A DNA stretch of 64,000 nucleotides from Citrus sinensis (GCF_022201045.2 NC_068559.1:4004501-4068500); one strand, 5' to 3'; positions 23,512 to 32,771 are shown, counted from the first letter of the stretch. Translations and numbers: made by a program. Notes: generated by a model not told the origin, from the letters alone.

Positions 23512-25263
23512 TCACCAATAATCCCCACAAGAACAAACACCATCCTTAAAATGGTGAAACCGATGCATGTCCCTTACAACAATGAGCCGATTCTCAATCT
23601 TTGAAATCAACTTAATTGCATTGTGACAATCTCCACATATCCTGAGATTCTTGGTGATGCGAATGGTAGTACCTGGAGCAGTTTTGATGAGACCAAAAGC
23701 AATGGCCAGCCTCTCACTGTGGTAAGAAAGTGCTTCTTCTTTTGCCTCCTCTTCAATATCATGAAGCACAAAATCTGTCATAGGAATATAACCTAATTGT
23801 TTCATCGGAGCAGATAATTCTTGAAGTGCAGAATAAATCTTCTCAGATTCAGAATGAGACCTGTCTCCTACCCCAAACTTATAAACTACATTGTTAAACT
23901 CGATTAAACTAAAACCCTGCTCTTTAGTAGCTCCTCTTCTACCCATCATCAACCTCACCTTTTCTACTTCTTTCCATCTAGATTTAGCAGCATAGATATT
24001 TGATAGTAATACATGGTAGCCTGAATTAAAGGGGTCCAGCTGAAAAATACGATCAGCAATTTTCTCTGCCAAATCTAAATTACCATAAATTCTGCATGCA
24101 CCAAGCAAAGATCCCCATAGACTTGCATCAGGTTCCATTGGCATATTCTCTATAAGTTTCTCTGCTTCAGAAACTTGTCCAGCGCGGCCAAGAAGATCTA
24201 CCATACATGAGTAGTTGTTGAGTTTTGGTACAATTCCAAACCCCTTCATCGCTTCAAAATACCTCTTGCCCTCTTCCAATAACCCAGAGTGACTACAGGC
24301 TGATAGAATACAAGTAAATGTTATATCATTTGGCCCCACCCCAGCTTTTACCATGTTATCGAAGAGATCAATTGCCGTCCTTCCTTGTCCGTGAAATCCA
24401 TAGCTAGCGATCATTGCACTCCAACAAACAACGTCTTTCCCTTCTGTTTGATCAAATAATTTATGCGCCAAATCCAAACTACCACACTTGGCATACATAT
24501 CCATTACAGCAGTTGCAACCAGAACATCAGACTCAAAACCAGTGTGAATCACATAACTGTGAAACCACTCACCTTTCCTTGAAGCCCCAAGATTGCCACA
24601 TGCCAAAAGTGCACTCAAGACGCTGACCCTATTTGGCTTTACTCCTAAATCACGCATCAAATAAAAAAAACTCAATGTTTCACTATTATATCCATTCTGG
24701 GCATACCCAGAAATCATCGAAGTCCACGAAACCAAGTCCCTCACAGACATTTTATCAAACACAACACGTGCATCCTCGACATTGCCACATTTTGCATACA
24801 TATTTACTAAAGCAGCATTAACAAAAACATCGTAATCACAACCACAACACACCAAATGCTGGTGAACTAACTTGCCTATCTGCAAGTTAGCCAAGCCTGC
24901 GCATGATTTTAGCGCGAAAGGGAAGGCAAACTTGTCAGGCTTGAAACCATTTTGCATCATTTTGGCATACAGAGCCAAAGATTGCCTGAAGTTGCCTTGA
25001 GTGGCATATTCTCTAATCAAAATATTCCAAAGATAGCTGGATGGGTTTGATATATATTCAAAAACAAGCCTTGCAGTATCTAACTTCTTGAATTGAACAT
25101 AAAAAATAGCTATTTGGTTTAGTATATTATTGTCATTTTGGAGTCCACAAACAAAAATTTTTGCATGGGACTTCTTTACAGTGTTTAAACTAGAGCATTT
25201 CTGCAAACAAGAGGTAAGGACTAATTTACTCATGTGTTTCGAATGCGAGCCACGGCAGCACAT
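23512..25263 (-). CDS. Pentatricopeptide repeat protein, PLS-E-DYW class
   Basis: An intronless gene for a 583-residue organelle RNA-editing factor. PPR tracts run from about residue 75 to 390 (for example NAALVNMYAKCGNVEDARVV, DLVSWTSMISGYAQNGYN, LVATAVMDMYAKCGSLDLAH, CMVDLLGRAGQVSEAEKLIE), followed by E/E+ motifs and a C-terminal DYW deaminase domain (about 490-583). The domain keeps the HSE of YHSERLAIAFG, the CGDCH zinc/active-site motif and the terminal CGDYW, so cytidine deaminase chemistry is likely intact. Proteins of this class convert specific C to U in plastid or mitochondrial transcripts; the target cannot be read here. The first Met gives a short Cys/Ser-rich N-terminus, and a second Met at residue 11 is possible. 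Convergent with ADCS. Confidence 0.93.
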   Translation of the reverse strand: MCCRGSHSKHMSKLVLTSCLQKCSSLNTVKKSHAKIFVCGLQNDNNILNQIAIFYVQFKKLDTARLVFEYISNPSSYLWNILIREYATQGNFRQSLALYAKMMQNGFKPDKFAFPFALKSCAGLANLQIGKLVHQHLVCCGCDYDVFVNAALVNMYAKCGNVEDARVVFDKMSVRDLVSWTSMISGYAQNGYNSETLSFFYLMRDLGVKPNRVSVLSALLACGNLGASRKGEWFHSYVIHTGFESDVLVATAVMDMYAKCGSLDLAHKLFDQTEGKDVVCWSAMIASYGFHGQGRTAIDLFDNMVKAGVGPNDITFTCILSACSHSGLLEEGKRYFEAMKGFGIVPKLNNYSCMVDLLGRAGQVSEAEKLIENMPMEPDASLWGSLLGACRIYGNLDLAEKIADRIFQLDPFNSGYHVLLSNIYAAKSRWKEVEKVRLMMGRRGATKEQGFSLIEFNNVVYKFGVGDRSHSESEKIYSALQELSAPMKQLGYIPMTDFVLHDIEEEAKEEALSYHSERLAIAFGLIKTAPGTTIRITKNLRICGDCHNAIKLISKIENRLIVVRDMHRFHHFKDGVCSCGDYW

Positions 25264-25387
25264 TGATGAGCTACAACAATGGTTAAGATCCTAACATGGA
25301 TAGGCCAATTTGTGATGCTTCAAAAGACAGTCAAATGAGCCTGTAACCATCTCCTACAAAAATTAAAAAAGATTGCACAAAGATTTG

Positions 25388-25514
25388 ATGGGGGCATTTC
25401 CAGAGAAACACCCCTCCAAAAATAGGCGTATGCCGCTTTAAAGCGGCGAGCACACGGTATTCTTTAGTAAAAGGCGAAAGAATAGTTCGCTCTGTGCTCA
25501 CCGCACGGCTCCGT
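25388..25514 (-). ncRNA. U5: U5 spliceosomal snRNA, copy 1
   Basis: Read on the minus strand, it has the invariant loop I sequence CTTTCGCCTTTTACTAAAG, the part of U5 that holds exon ends during splicing. The loop closes on TATTCTTT/AAAGAATA and a lower stem GGTGAGCACA/TGTGCTCGCC (10 bp). Downstream is the Sm site TATTTTTGG, then a perfect 3' hairpin GGGGTGTTTC/GAAATGCCCC. The 5' end is placed at the A of ACGGAGCC, 69 nt past the USE; the 3' end is set just after the hairpin. About 127 nt, the expected size. The flanks are duplicated with copy 2. Confidence 0.93.
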
Positions 25515-25540
25515 GAAGCAAGAAATAGAAGGAGCGTCTC

Positions 25541-25593
25541 ATTTTGTGTGTGGGAGGTGATTACTGCTAGCTCACTCGCTTTCGATGTGGGAT
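25541..25593 (-). promoter_or_regulatory. U5 copy 1 promoter: USE plus TATA-like box
   Basis: A perfect USE ATCCCACATCG (minus strand) at 25583-25593 and a TATA-like ACAAAAT at 25541-25547, 35 bp apart. This long spacing is the Pol II type for plant snRNA genes. Confidence 0.8.
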
Positions 25594-26340
25594 TCACCTT
25601 GCCTTTTTCCGGTCATTTTCTTTTCAAAATTTTTGTGCTCTTTCCAACTCTATACGTTAGACTTAATTAATATCATTGACACAGGGAGGATTTATTTACT
25701 TCTTTACTAGTGTAATTACAATAACTAGCTACCAAGAACTCCAAGTTCGATCGATCATTCATTGAAAATGCAGCATATAGCTAAAAATGGCTTTTAACAG
25801 TGTCAAAATGTTTCTAAAACACATTGCGAAGGCATTCATTTCCAAAGTTTTGGTGACAAAGACATTAGATATTGTTAACTCTGTTTTCCTCTATTCTACC
25901 TAAACAAATGCATCTAACTTTTGAAACTGCAGCATGTACTAAATAGGTTGCATCATAGTGAGAAGCAGGCAAAGAGTACAAACATGTAATACCCCACACC
26001 AACTTCGCAGCCACAGCAGAAACCGACAGCAGGAAAATTTTGGCAAAAACCTTACCTTTGAAGAGAACCAACAAAAAATTGAGATCACAAAGTTAAATTT
26101 AGAATTCGATAATGGCATAAACAAAATGACTTTACAGTTTGATATCGGAAAACATGCATTGAGCAATTCTTTAGTCCATTAATTATTATACTTAAGGAAA
26201 AAATTTCATCAAATTTCTGCCTCAACATAAATAAAATAAACAGTTCGAATTATTGGAAATTCTCATTCATATTCGCGACATATGTAAGTTCAGAATTTGA
26301 GAAGAAGAAAACTGAACCCGCCATTCAGCTCATCAATCCA
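25594..26340. other. Duplicated U5 5' flank, no gene
   Basis: Several stretches here (for example GAACTCCAAGTTCGA at about 25735, and GTGTCAAAATGTTTC at 25801) have matching stretches after U5 copy 2 (ACAACTCCAAGTTAGA at about 26930, GTGTCAAAATACTTAC at 27029), in the same order. The pattern is an old tandem duplication with a unit near 1.2 kb. A second match links 26135-26185 with 28119-28168. Confidence 0.55.
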
Positions 26341-26349
26341 ACCCAACGA

Positions 26350-26433
26350 CTCTACATTAGTGATTGATATATTTGCTTGAGTTCTTTTGCCAAAGCAATC
26401 ATTGTTGGCCTTTCTTCCATTGTTCCAGAGGTA
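26350..26433 (-). pseudogene. Possible protein-kinase C-terminal exon scrap
   Basis: On the minus strand, one frame reads VTSGTMEERPTMIALAKELK, then QIYQSLM and a stop. The RPTM...LAKEL pattern is what follows kinase subdomain XI in plant receptor-like kinases. It is only about 27 codons, with no kinase sequence around it, so it would be a broken remnant. It could also be chance. Confidence 0.3.
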
Positions 26434-26579
26434 ACAAAAAAAGTTAGATCTGTAAAAGTCTTGGAGTCAAACTGTAGTTACTAAACTGTGCCATAATTTT
26501 TTTCTTTAAAAAAATCTTTCTTTTAAACTTGAAACTTAGCAAACCATCCCAGCATCCCAAATGTTTTCAGTTAGTTTTG

Positions 26580-26705
26580 ATGGGGGCAATTCCGAAGAAA
26601 CATCCCTCCAAAAATAGGCGTATGCCGCTCTCAGCGGCGAGCACACGGTATTCTTTAGTAAAAGGCGAAAGAATAGTTCGCTCTGTGCTCACCGCACGGC
26701 TCCGT
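26580..26705 (-). ncRNA. U5: U5 spliceosomal snRNA, copy 2
   Basis: Nearly identical to copy 1 through the 5' stem, loop I (CTTTCGCCTTTTACTAAAG) and Sm site (TATTTTTGG). Differences from copy 1 are in the small middle hairpin (CCGCTGAGAGCGG in place of CCGCTTTAAAGCGG) and in the 3' hairpin, where GGGATGTTTC / GGAATTGCCCC leaves two weak positions. The 5' end (A of ACGGAGCC) is again 69 nt past the USE. About 126 nt. Probably transcribed, but the 3' hairpin is less stable than in copy 1. Confidence 0.9.
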
Positions 26706-26731
26706 GAGTTTAAACGGGGGAGAAGCATTTC

Positions 26732-26784
26732 ATTTTGTAAGGGGGAGCTACTTACCGCCAGCTCTCTCGCTTTCGATGTGGGAT
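26732..26784 (-). promoter_or_regulatory. U5 copy 2 promoter: USE plus TATA-like box
   Basis: A perfect USE ATCCCACATCG at 26774-26784 and ACAAAAT at 26732-26738, 35 bp apart, same geometry as copy 1 (Pol II type). Confidence 0.8.
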
Positions 26785-27234
26785 CTGATACACCTCATTG
26801 CCATCCACTTTGTTTGAATTTTTGTGATTTTTCCAGTTTTATTCATTAGGTTTAATACCCTTGACAATTGACAACAGAAGGATCTGCACTTCGTACTTCT
26901 TTGTTAGAATAGAAACAATTGTTAGCAATACAACTCCAAGTTAGATAATTCGTTGATGAACTTAACTGAATTCACTGCTTTTCTCCTGAGAAAAATATTA
27001 TCTGAAATCACTTCAGAGTTTAGACGGTGTCAAAATACTTACACATGTTATCATTTTCATTTTTCGAGTTTTGATTTCAAGATATTCTTTGTTAACGTTC
27101 TTTTTACATAACTTTGCTGCTCCAAATGCAGCATATTTAGTTGTATCTTTGTTAGAATTGCCACAGCATAGCAGCCACGGAAGAAAATCTAGGGCAGAAA
27201 AAAATGGAAAAAAAATTCATAATCAGAATCTGCT
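26785..27234. other. Flank between U5 copy 2 and U3 copy 1
   Basis: This is the second half of the duplicated U5 flank described for 25594-26340. No protein gene seen. It ends at the T-run that terminates U3 copy 1. Confidence 0.5.
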
Positions 27235-27238
27235 AAAA
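27235..27238 (-). terminator. Pol III terminator of U3 copy 1
   Basis: TTTT on the minus strand about 5 nt after the U3 3' end, as expected for the Pol III-transcribed U3 genes of plants. Confidence 0.6.
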
Positions 27239-27243
27239 GAGAT

Positions 27244-27463
27244 TAGAAGTCTGTCAGACAACCGTGTGACCACCCCAGCCAGAGGAGCCCAGCCGAGAAC
27301 GATCCTCTGCAGCCTCAGCAACCCAAGGGGTCACTGATAGCCGTTACTCACGCCCTGATCACACGGTCATGACTCATCCACCAGACTTGATATCCTGTCT
27401 CCTTAGAACTCAAGGACACAGAGGTACGAGCCTATAGAACAGATCCTGTTCAAGTAAGGTCGT
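27244..27463 (-). ncRNA. U3: U3 small nucleolar RNA, copy 1
   Basis: The minus strand starts ACGACCTTACTTGAACAGG and continues GGATCTGTTCTATAGGCTC, the strictly conserved 5' domain of plant U3, which base-pairs with pre-rRNA to guide early cleavages and 18S maturation. The box D motif GTCTGA lies near the 3' end (TTGTCTGACAGACTTCTA). About 220 nt. Against copy 2 the 5' 100 nt are nearly identical. Most differences cluster in the central stem region around 27280-27345, where an AGAGGAG segment replaces GGTAA. It could be a functional variant or a young pseudogene; promoter and terminator are present. Confidence 0.92.
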
Positions 27464-27482
27464 GGCTGCTTGGCCGTGCATG

Positions 27483-27528
27483 CTTAATAAGTATCCTTCT
27501 TCCATTACTTAATTTTCCAATGTGGGAT
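27483..27528 (-). promoter_or_regulatory. U3 copy 1 promoter: USE plus TATA
   Basis: USE ATCCCACATTG at 27518-27528 (one base off the consensus) and TATA-like CTTATTAAG at 27483-27491, 26 bp apart, with the TATA about 28 bp before the start. The shorter spacing is the Pol III type. Confidence 0.8.
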
Positions 27529-28171
27529 AAAGGAGCAAAAAGAAACATGCTTTTCTTGCTCAGAAATGTTGTCGTTTTCCCTTAATCCTCATACAAAACG
27601 TTTCTTTAACACTCACCACTATTAGTTGTTTTTTCTTCTTTCTGCAGCTAACTGGCTAAGTACTCTGCCATAACCTCACCCAAACAAACATATAACTGTC
27701 AGAGACTGCTTCCAACTCATTGAGTTCCCCCATTTTTCCAACTTCTAAGAAGCTTTTAAAAAATTCCAATGCAACAAAATGGCATTAATCTTTCAAAGTT
27801 TTAGGCACCTTAATCCAGATAATGTAAACTTCATTTTCAGGTCTGAAAGAAATTAAACACTTTCAACGTATTAGATTTCGTATTTATTTTTATGTTAAAA
27901 ACATCAAAATTATTTTTCCCTAAAGAGCAATTCAACAAATTCATTGTAATTCGAGTTTGACCTACTTATCCAGCTCAATTCCTTGATGATGATTCTATCG
28001 GTCCATCCCAGATCGTAATGCTTCAGATTGGCATTTTTTTCCAGCTAAGTTCAAAGACGAGAGAAGTTTGAGCTTTGAAGATTATTATTGAACTCACAGA
28101 AAAACATAAATGAATTTACAATTTGATATCAGAAAACATGCAATGAGTAATAACACTTTGGTTAATTGTTT
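27529..28171. other. Intergenic between U3 copy 1 and permease 3' end
   Basis: Parts (about 27605-27670, with TTTCTGCAGCTAACTGGCTA) resemble permease-intron sequence upstream of U3 copy 2 (about 29390-29450, TTTTTGCAGCTCAGCTGGCTA). U3 copy 1 may therefore have been copied together with intron sequence. No gene seen. Confidence 0.45.
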
Positions 28172-30662
28172 CTAAAGGTGAAATGCAGAAAAATCCAGCA
28201 AGACTTGCTCCACCACAATACCACAGGCAAATATTCCAACAGCGAAAACTACGGGTCTTGCTCTCGATAACTCATTTCTATCAGAATCTTTGGATTCTTG
28301 ATTGTGCACTGCCCACGCCATAGCTGGCGGTAGAACTCCATATAGCATTGTCATACAGTAGCCCCCCTGCATTAATGTGTCAACAGGGTGACTTTGAAAT
28401 ATTGTTAAGTTTTCATTACCTGATGTATGCTTAAACTTACAGCAATATCTGTGGCAGCGGAGAATGCATCGGGTACTGTTGTCGAGATGAAGAGGGACGG
28501 GGTAACAACCATTGCCATTGCAGTGAAGCTGATCTTATTTCTTCCCCACCAGTTCCTCAGCCCGAAGAACTCTGTTGATTCCTTTTATGCAAAGGTATTA
28601 ATGGTTTGGAACAAAATGTAAGAGGAACTGAAACTTAATTGGAAAATAGACTCAAACCTACCTTAGACGTTTTTGTAGGGGAAGAGTTCCATGACAAGCT
28701 TTTAAGCTGCTCCTTGAAGAATTCTGAGAAGCCCAAGAGAGTGCCTATTAGTGAAGTTCCTACCGCCATAAGCGAAAATGCCTCCACCATTACTGAAACA
28801 CCGCTCCATCTCACCCTGAACGTAACTTTGATATCAAATTTAGCACAAAATATAAACCAGAAAAAGAATAGGCAAATGAGTACAAACAAGCATGAAATTC
28901 ATTCTGACAGCAGTCTTGAGATCAAATTAAAAACTAAATTCAGAGCCGGCAAAATGGGATTTAGAAGTCTGTCAGACAACCGAGTGACCACCCCAGCCGG
29001 TAACCCAGCTGAGAACGATCCTCTACAGCCTCAACAACCCAAGGGTCGGTGACGGCCGTTACTCACGCTCTGATCACACGGTCATGATTCATCCACCAGA
29101 CTTGATATCCTGTCTCCTTAGAACTCAAGGACACAGAGGTACGAGCCTATAGAACAGATCCTGTTCAAGTAAGGTCGTGCCTTTTTGGCAAGACACTGCT
29201 TAATAAGAAGGCTTCTTTCAGTGCTTAATTCTTCCATGTGGGTTTCGATATGAACATGGTGGCTTTTGCTAATCTATTTGCCTGTCTTGGGTTTAACATT
29301 TTCCATATATGAGAATATAATATTTAATATTTTACAAAAGATTGCAGCATGCAGTAACCCAGAATTGAAGGTCTAATATAAAAGTGTTCTTATCCACTGA
29401 CCAGCTTGGGTTGTTTATTTTTGTTTTTGCAGCTCAGCTGGCTACTCATAAAAAACTAATGCATTTCACTAAGCGAATCTGTTAATGGTTATCAACTTAT
29501 ACCTCATCAGCAATTCAACAGGATCAATAACTTGGTCAGCCTGAGCTGAGAGGCCAAGTGAAATTGCATCCCAAACAAGCAATGACAGCAATGGAATAAG
29601 GCTACCGAGCAAAACTGACGCCCTTAAGCGTGGAAGGTCACCACCCAAGTAAGCACAAAGAACTGCCAAAAAGAATCAACTAAAAACATAAACCAGGGGA
29701 CATCATTTGACTCAATTCCATTGCTCGAAACATGAAGTAGAGTTATTAAATGAACAGCCATCTTTACCTGGTGCTAGATCATGATATACCAGAGAGAAGA
29801 TTATCACAGGAATTGTAGCTGGAACTTTTCCCCAATTCCCACTTCCATCTAATCCTGACCACCCTCCAACCACAACTGCTATCACCTCAATCGCTACCAA
29901 CAAACCTATGCATAATGCATCAATTTCTTAGAATTAATATGTTGCCACTAAGAACATTATATAAGAATGGCCATTCTTTCATCAATCAGAAAATCTTTTA
30001 AGCACTTGGAAAGCTATGCAACCATTCATCACAGTACTACTTAGGCATCAAGATCTAGTACTATATGCTACCTATCATAGAAGCAGTGAGCCATTGGTTG
30101 AACTGATCAGTTGCTCGAGTCCCGCCAATTGAGATGAGCAAGGTGAAGACTGTAGTGAACAAGAATCCTGAAACCGATTCTGGGATATTGAGCAAATGGT
30201 AAAGGATCTCACCAGACTTGGAACAGTAGGCAATCATGGAAGTGTAACCCAAGAAAACATAAAAAACAGTGGCTAAAGTTCCACCCCAGTCCCCCAGTGT
30301 CTCTTGAGCCATAGTCCTTATAGAAATAACCTCGAATTCATTTTCTTCTTCTCCTTTCCTCTTCCCACGCCGCAAACTCACATTGATTTCAATGAGTATA
30401 AGTGCTTCAATTAGAAGAAAACCCCAGCATACTATCAATGATATTGAACTTGGAAAGATTCCCTGCAGCGTAAAACAGAATTAAGCACAACTAAGCATCA
30501 AGAGATGAGACAAACAGAGATGGTGGTAGAACGTTTTACAGCAGGAGAAGCTTTCTGTGGAAGAGCAGGAATCCCTGAACCAATACTAGTACCAATAATA
30601 AGAGCTACTGCACCAGCTATCGTGCCTTTTTCCTGATCATTCTTTATAGTCTCTTCTTCCAT
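28172..30662 (-). CDS. Tryptophan/tyrosine permease-family transporter
   Basis: Seven exons on the minus strand: 30662-30540, 30462-30072, 29905-29768, 29662-29503, 28815-28662, 28581-28441 and 28366-28172. All have GT-AG borders and join in frame to 433 residues. The family (Trp_Tyr_perm; bacterial TyrP is about 400 residues) moves aromatic amino acids across membranes. The start GTIAGAVALIIGTSIGSGIP is the family's glycine-rich first helix. About ten further hydrophobic segments follow (for example LIVCWGFLLIEALILIEINV, GFLLATVF-like helices, VVFAVGIFACGIVVEQVLL at the end). The chosen Met (MEEETIKND) is the first in frame before helix 1. The same exon is open upstream to about 30750 (QWRQEQKLSITRKPSYLNKA), so a further 5' exon with a transit peptide is likely. 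The actual substrate is not provable here. Confidence 0.85.
28951..28954 (-). terminator. Pol III terminator of U3 copy 2
   Basis: TTTT on the minus strand, 7 nt after the U3 3' end, inside the permease intron. Confidence 0.6.
28962..29178 (-). ncRNA. U3: U3 small nucleolar RNA, copy 2, inside a permease intron
   Basis: Starts ACGACCTTACTTGAACAGG on the minus strand, continues with the conserved TGTTCTATAGGCTC, and ends TTGTCTGACAGACTTCTA with box D. About 217 nt. It lies wholly within permease intron 4 (29502-28816), on the same strand. It has its own USE, TATA and T4 terminator, so it is an independent gene and not a processed intronic snoRNA. Its role is pre-rRNA processing in the nucleolus. 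The sequence fits the plant U3 consensus better than copy 1 in the central stem. Confidence 0.95.
29199..29244 (-). promoter_or_regulatory. U3 copy 2 promoter: weakened USE plus TATA
   Basis: CTTATTAAG at 29199-29207 and a degenerate USE AACCCACATGG at 29234-29244, 26 bp apart as in copy 1. The USE departs from RTCCCACATCG at two positions, so promoter strength may be reduced. Confidence 0.7.
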
Positions 30663-31315
30663 TTGTATAAGGCCTTTCTTTGCCTTGTTCAAGTAAGATG
30701 GTTTTCGAGTGATCGATAACTTCTGCTCTTGCCTCCATTGGCTGCAGGCACAAGGATAGAAACTGATAGTTACAACAATGAAATTCACAACAGAAGCAGA
30801 GAGTTAGATCATACAATCTTAATTTCAAGCAAATTATCAATCTCTTTTGATGACTTGTGTTGCATGATCGAGTGTTCTTTAATTGTCTGTGAGCTCTTGT
30901 ATGCAAGGAGGAAGAAGGACTGCAGTGTAAGTGTAAATCCATGAGAGCAGGAGATATAGAAACGAATGGACTGTAAATGCAAGCTTCCCAAATATCTTGG
31001 AAATAGATTCTGGAAGAACATAATTGGTCAGTCTTATACTATAAAGATTCTACTATAAAGAAGAAGAAAAAAACTAAGGAAAAATTTGGACCACACACGA
31101 TTTTTTCAGTAATCACTAGAAGCTAGCTAGTCTGGGTTAAATTGAATTAATTTGTCACCATTTTTAACCAAGTTGAATTTGCTCCACATTAATCTTGCAG
31201 GTCCATCTGATTGTGATATAACTTGGGAAGTGTTCAACGTTTACAAAATGATGATTTAAAAAAAAAAATGGTTACTGTTTGGGGAATTAAATAGGGTAAT
31301 CACGATCTCCTCCAA
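30663..31315 (-). other. Permease 5' region and possible leader exon
   Basis: An acceptor-like TGCCTGCAG at about 30745-30753 precedes the permease first coding exon. An upstream open segment at 30812-31021 (MFFQNLFPRYLGSLHLQSIR...) has a possible donor at ATT|GTATGATC, but joining it to that acceptor gives the wrong phase. I therefore leave it as probable 5' UTR. Confidence 0.4.
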
Positions 31316-31540
31316 GTAAAAATGAGAAATAGTTTCGCAGACCACCTCAACCATATACTAATTTTGATGGCCTCAAGCATAACACCTCCACCAGGTGGTA
31401 ATTTTGAAACCACCTTAAGTAGTCCACCAGGTGGTAATTTTGAGACCACCTTGAGCAGACCACCTCGACCATGAGGTAATTCTGGTGACCTTGAGCAAGC
31501 CTTCTTCACCAGGAGGTAATTCTTATAATCTCAAGCAGAT
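31316..31540. repeat. Degenerate minisatellite, unit about 45 bp
   Basis: About five imperfect units, each with a core like CCACCAGGTGGTAATTTTGA followed by a RACCACCTTRAGCAG segment. The middle two units are the most alike. A minus-strand open frame over it gives a repeated LLKVVSKLPPGG, which I take to be incidental. Confidence 0.7.
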
Positions 31541-31887
31541 GGGTTTGAGGAGACCATAATCTGTCCAAAGACCCCAATTAAATTCAACTGACGAGTTCCT
31601 TCCAAAAAGTCTGGCATAACGTCCACGCACACCCAGTTGCTATAATTGCAGCTCAATAATAACAGGCGCACTAACACATTATTCAAGCGATGCATTCAAC
31701 CCAGTAACGCCAACGCATTGAAGATGGTGTGATAATTCTGGATGCTTATAAAAATCCTGAAAAAACCAAAGCAATGGGGGGGGGGGGGTATTCTTAGATT
31801 ATCAACTGGCGATCACAAGGCATTCTTGATGATTAGCAAGCCGTTTCACCACCAAATAAATTTAATATTGATGCAGGGATCTAGGAT
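31541..31887. other. Intergenic, poly-G run
   Basis: Holds an 11- to 12-base G run at about 31776-31787 and the left duplication (TCTAGGAT, 31880-31887) of the next hAT element. No gene seen. Confidence 0.5.
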
Positions 31888-32763
31888 TAGGGATGGCAAT
31901 TGCGCCCGCAAACCCGCCCGTCAAAACTCGCCTGTTGCTGATAATTTTGCAGGTTGCGGGCGAGTTTGGTATTACAAATTGAAACCCGCACTTGGATGTG
32001 GGTGGGTTTAGTATTAACCCAATATCCGATGGATACTCGCATGGATATCCACTAGACCCGCAATTTTTTTTAATATTTGTAATTTAATTTAAATTAAAAT
32101 ATATATAAAGAAAATAATGCAATTGTGTAAAGTGCCAAATGTTTTTGTATGATCTATTTTTCTTTAATTTAATGCATGAATTATTTCATTATTATATTTT
32201 TTTTCTTCGAATTAATATTTGAAAAGTATTATTCTTTGGAGAATATTAATGTTAATAATTATTGTAGGCATCATGTTGGATGGGTACTACTGATGGTGAA
32301 TGAAATGAATATCTTCTCTTGGAGCTTGTGTTGAATGATAATATGAAATATAATTGTTATTTTTAGATACTAGTTTGTAGTTTTTTTTAATTGTTATTTT
32401 TAGATATTAGTTTGTGGGTTTTTTAAAAGGATTTGTGTATTATAATTCAATTTGAGAATTTTTGTTGGATTGATGTTGAAATTTTAATTTTTCATTTACA
32501 TTGGTTAAATTTAAATTTGAGTATATTATGTGGAATTTGAGGTTATTATTGTAAATTTATATACTGATCATTTGTGATTTTAAATGTACAAACTTGCCAA
32601 AAAATCCGTTGGATACCATTTCAGATTTGGTAATCGTCAAAACCTATAGCGGGTGGGTTTTCTTAAAAAAATAAAAATCCGCTACGGGTGGATTTGATAA
32701 TTTAAATTTTGTGGGGGTTTGGGTTTGGTAATAGCAAATAGGCGGTGCCCATTGTCATCCTTA
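31888..32763. mobile_element. hAT transposon C (876 bp, non-autonomous)
   Basis: A perfect 8-bp duplication TCTAGGAT at 31880-31887 and 32764-32771. Left end TAGGGATGGCAATTGCG; the right end read inward is TAAGGATGACAATGGGC. Subterminal GC-rich stretches with CCCGCC-type and GGGTGGGTTT motifs border an AT-rich centre. No transposase frame remains. Its ends resemble those of hAT A (12086-13231), so both probably used the same transposase source. Confidence 0.85.
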
Positions 32764-32771
32764 TCTAGGAT

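Noticed and set aside
25331..26849. Protein-coding frames across 25331-25597 and 26529-26849
   Set aside because: They are read-throughs of the U5 snRNA genes and their promoters; the RNA structure explains the conservation.
27071..29052. Short frames ending in LSDNRVTTPA at 27071-27337 and 28639-29052
   Set aside because: The shared peptide is the antisense of the U3 3' domain, not a protein motif.
31300..31509. Protein with repeated LLKVVSKLPPGG
   Set aside because: The frame is only the translation of a degenerate minisatellite.
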